Shown here piece after piece: positions 5,479-5,567 of a DNA stretch of 5,567 bases. The first letter of the stretch is position 1. Each line of letters begins with the position of its first letter. This stretch comes from Elusimicrobiota bacterium (GTDB lineage Bacteria > Elusimicrobiota > Elusimicrobia > JACQJN01): positions 1 through 5,567 of the forward strand of contig JACQJM010000241.1 of the NCBI GenBank assembly GCA_016205045.1, written 5' to 3'. The notes under the pieces were generated by a model. It searched no databases and had not been told where the DNA came from. It saw nothing but the letters and a program-made list of their open reading frames with translations. The translations under genes and the position numbers were made by a program.

Positions 5479-5567
5479 GGTATCTTGCCCAGGGGTCCTG
5501 CCTCCCGGTTCGCCCCTCGGCTTCCCTCACTCCACCCATCCCCTGCTAGGGCAGCGAGATGTGGTCC
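5479..5567. other. GC-rich block of unknown nature upstream of the promoter
   Basis: By hand count bases 5481-5567 are about 67% GC, in sharp contrast to the AT-rich leader beside it. The minus strand has an open frame of 30 codons from the right edge to a TAA at 5475-5477 (ending GPLGKIP), which could be the tail of an upstream gene. The plus strand has a 28-codon frame from GTG 5463. Neither is recognisable. It could equally be part of a repeat or a structured RNA. Short hairpins are possible but none is convincing. Confidence 0.35.

Noticed and set aside
5463..5549. Short plus-strand frame from GTG 5463 to TAG 5547
   Set aside because: It is 28 codons with a rare start, no ribosome binding site and no recognisable similarity.
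5543..5554. Hairpin CTGC-TAGG-GCAG as a terminator of an upstream gene
   Set aside because: The stem is only four base pairs and no T-run follows on either strand.

Overview
The window is a bacterial surface-polysaccharide locus. Every recognisable gene lies on the minus strand, so transcription runs from right to left. The proteins are ordinary bacterial families and the coding DNA is of moderate GC. Nothing here fixes the species. The mix of sugar-nucleotide genes, a stand-alone four-helix-bundle gene and several heptanucleotide repeat arrays between genes is reminiscent of uncultivated Gram-negative lineages (for example Omnitrophota-like genomes), but that placement is a weak inference.

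In transcription order, a GC-rich block with no assigned function (5479-5567) is followed by an AT-rich leader with a good sigma70-type promoter (5423-5452). Next come a membrane-anchored UDP-GlcNAc 4,6-dehydratase of the CapD/FlaA1/PglF family (5352-3364), a sugar-1-phosphate nucleotidyltransferase with a left-handed beta-helix tail (3359-2304), a cupin resembling type II mannose-6-phosphate isomerase (2276-1878) and a phosphomannomutase/phosphoglucomutase (1821-418). A four-helix-bundle protein of the 23S rRNA intervening-sequence family (372-1) is still open at the left edge. Gaps between genes are 4, 27, 56 and 45 bases, and no terminator is visible, so the set is probably one operon.

The middle three enzymes fit the complete route from fructose-6-phosphate to GDP-mannose: isomerase, mutase, then guanylyltransferase. 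The dehydratase makes a 4-keto-6-deoxy-HexNAc nucleotide, the entry to bacillosamine, QuiNAc or FucNAc-type sugars. Together they would supply two classes of precursor for a glycan (O-antigen, capsule or protein glycan).

The most unusual feature is a set of seven-base tandem arrays: AGGGGTG at 1-30, CTAACCC (AGGGGTT on the coding strand) at 384-412 and 1864-1894, and AGTGATG at 2217-2247. Their units differ by only one or two substitutions once oriented. They sit at gene ends, and in three places they enter the reading frame: they encode part of the cupin N-terminus, supply the cupin's last residues and stop codon, and form the C-terminal tail of the four-helix-bundle protein. The two AGGGGTT arrays carry four G-tracts each on the mRNA-like strand and have stop codons in all three sense frames.
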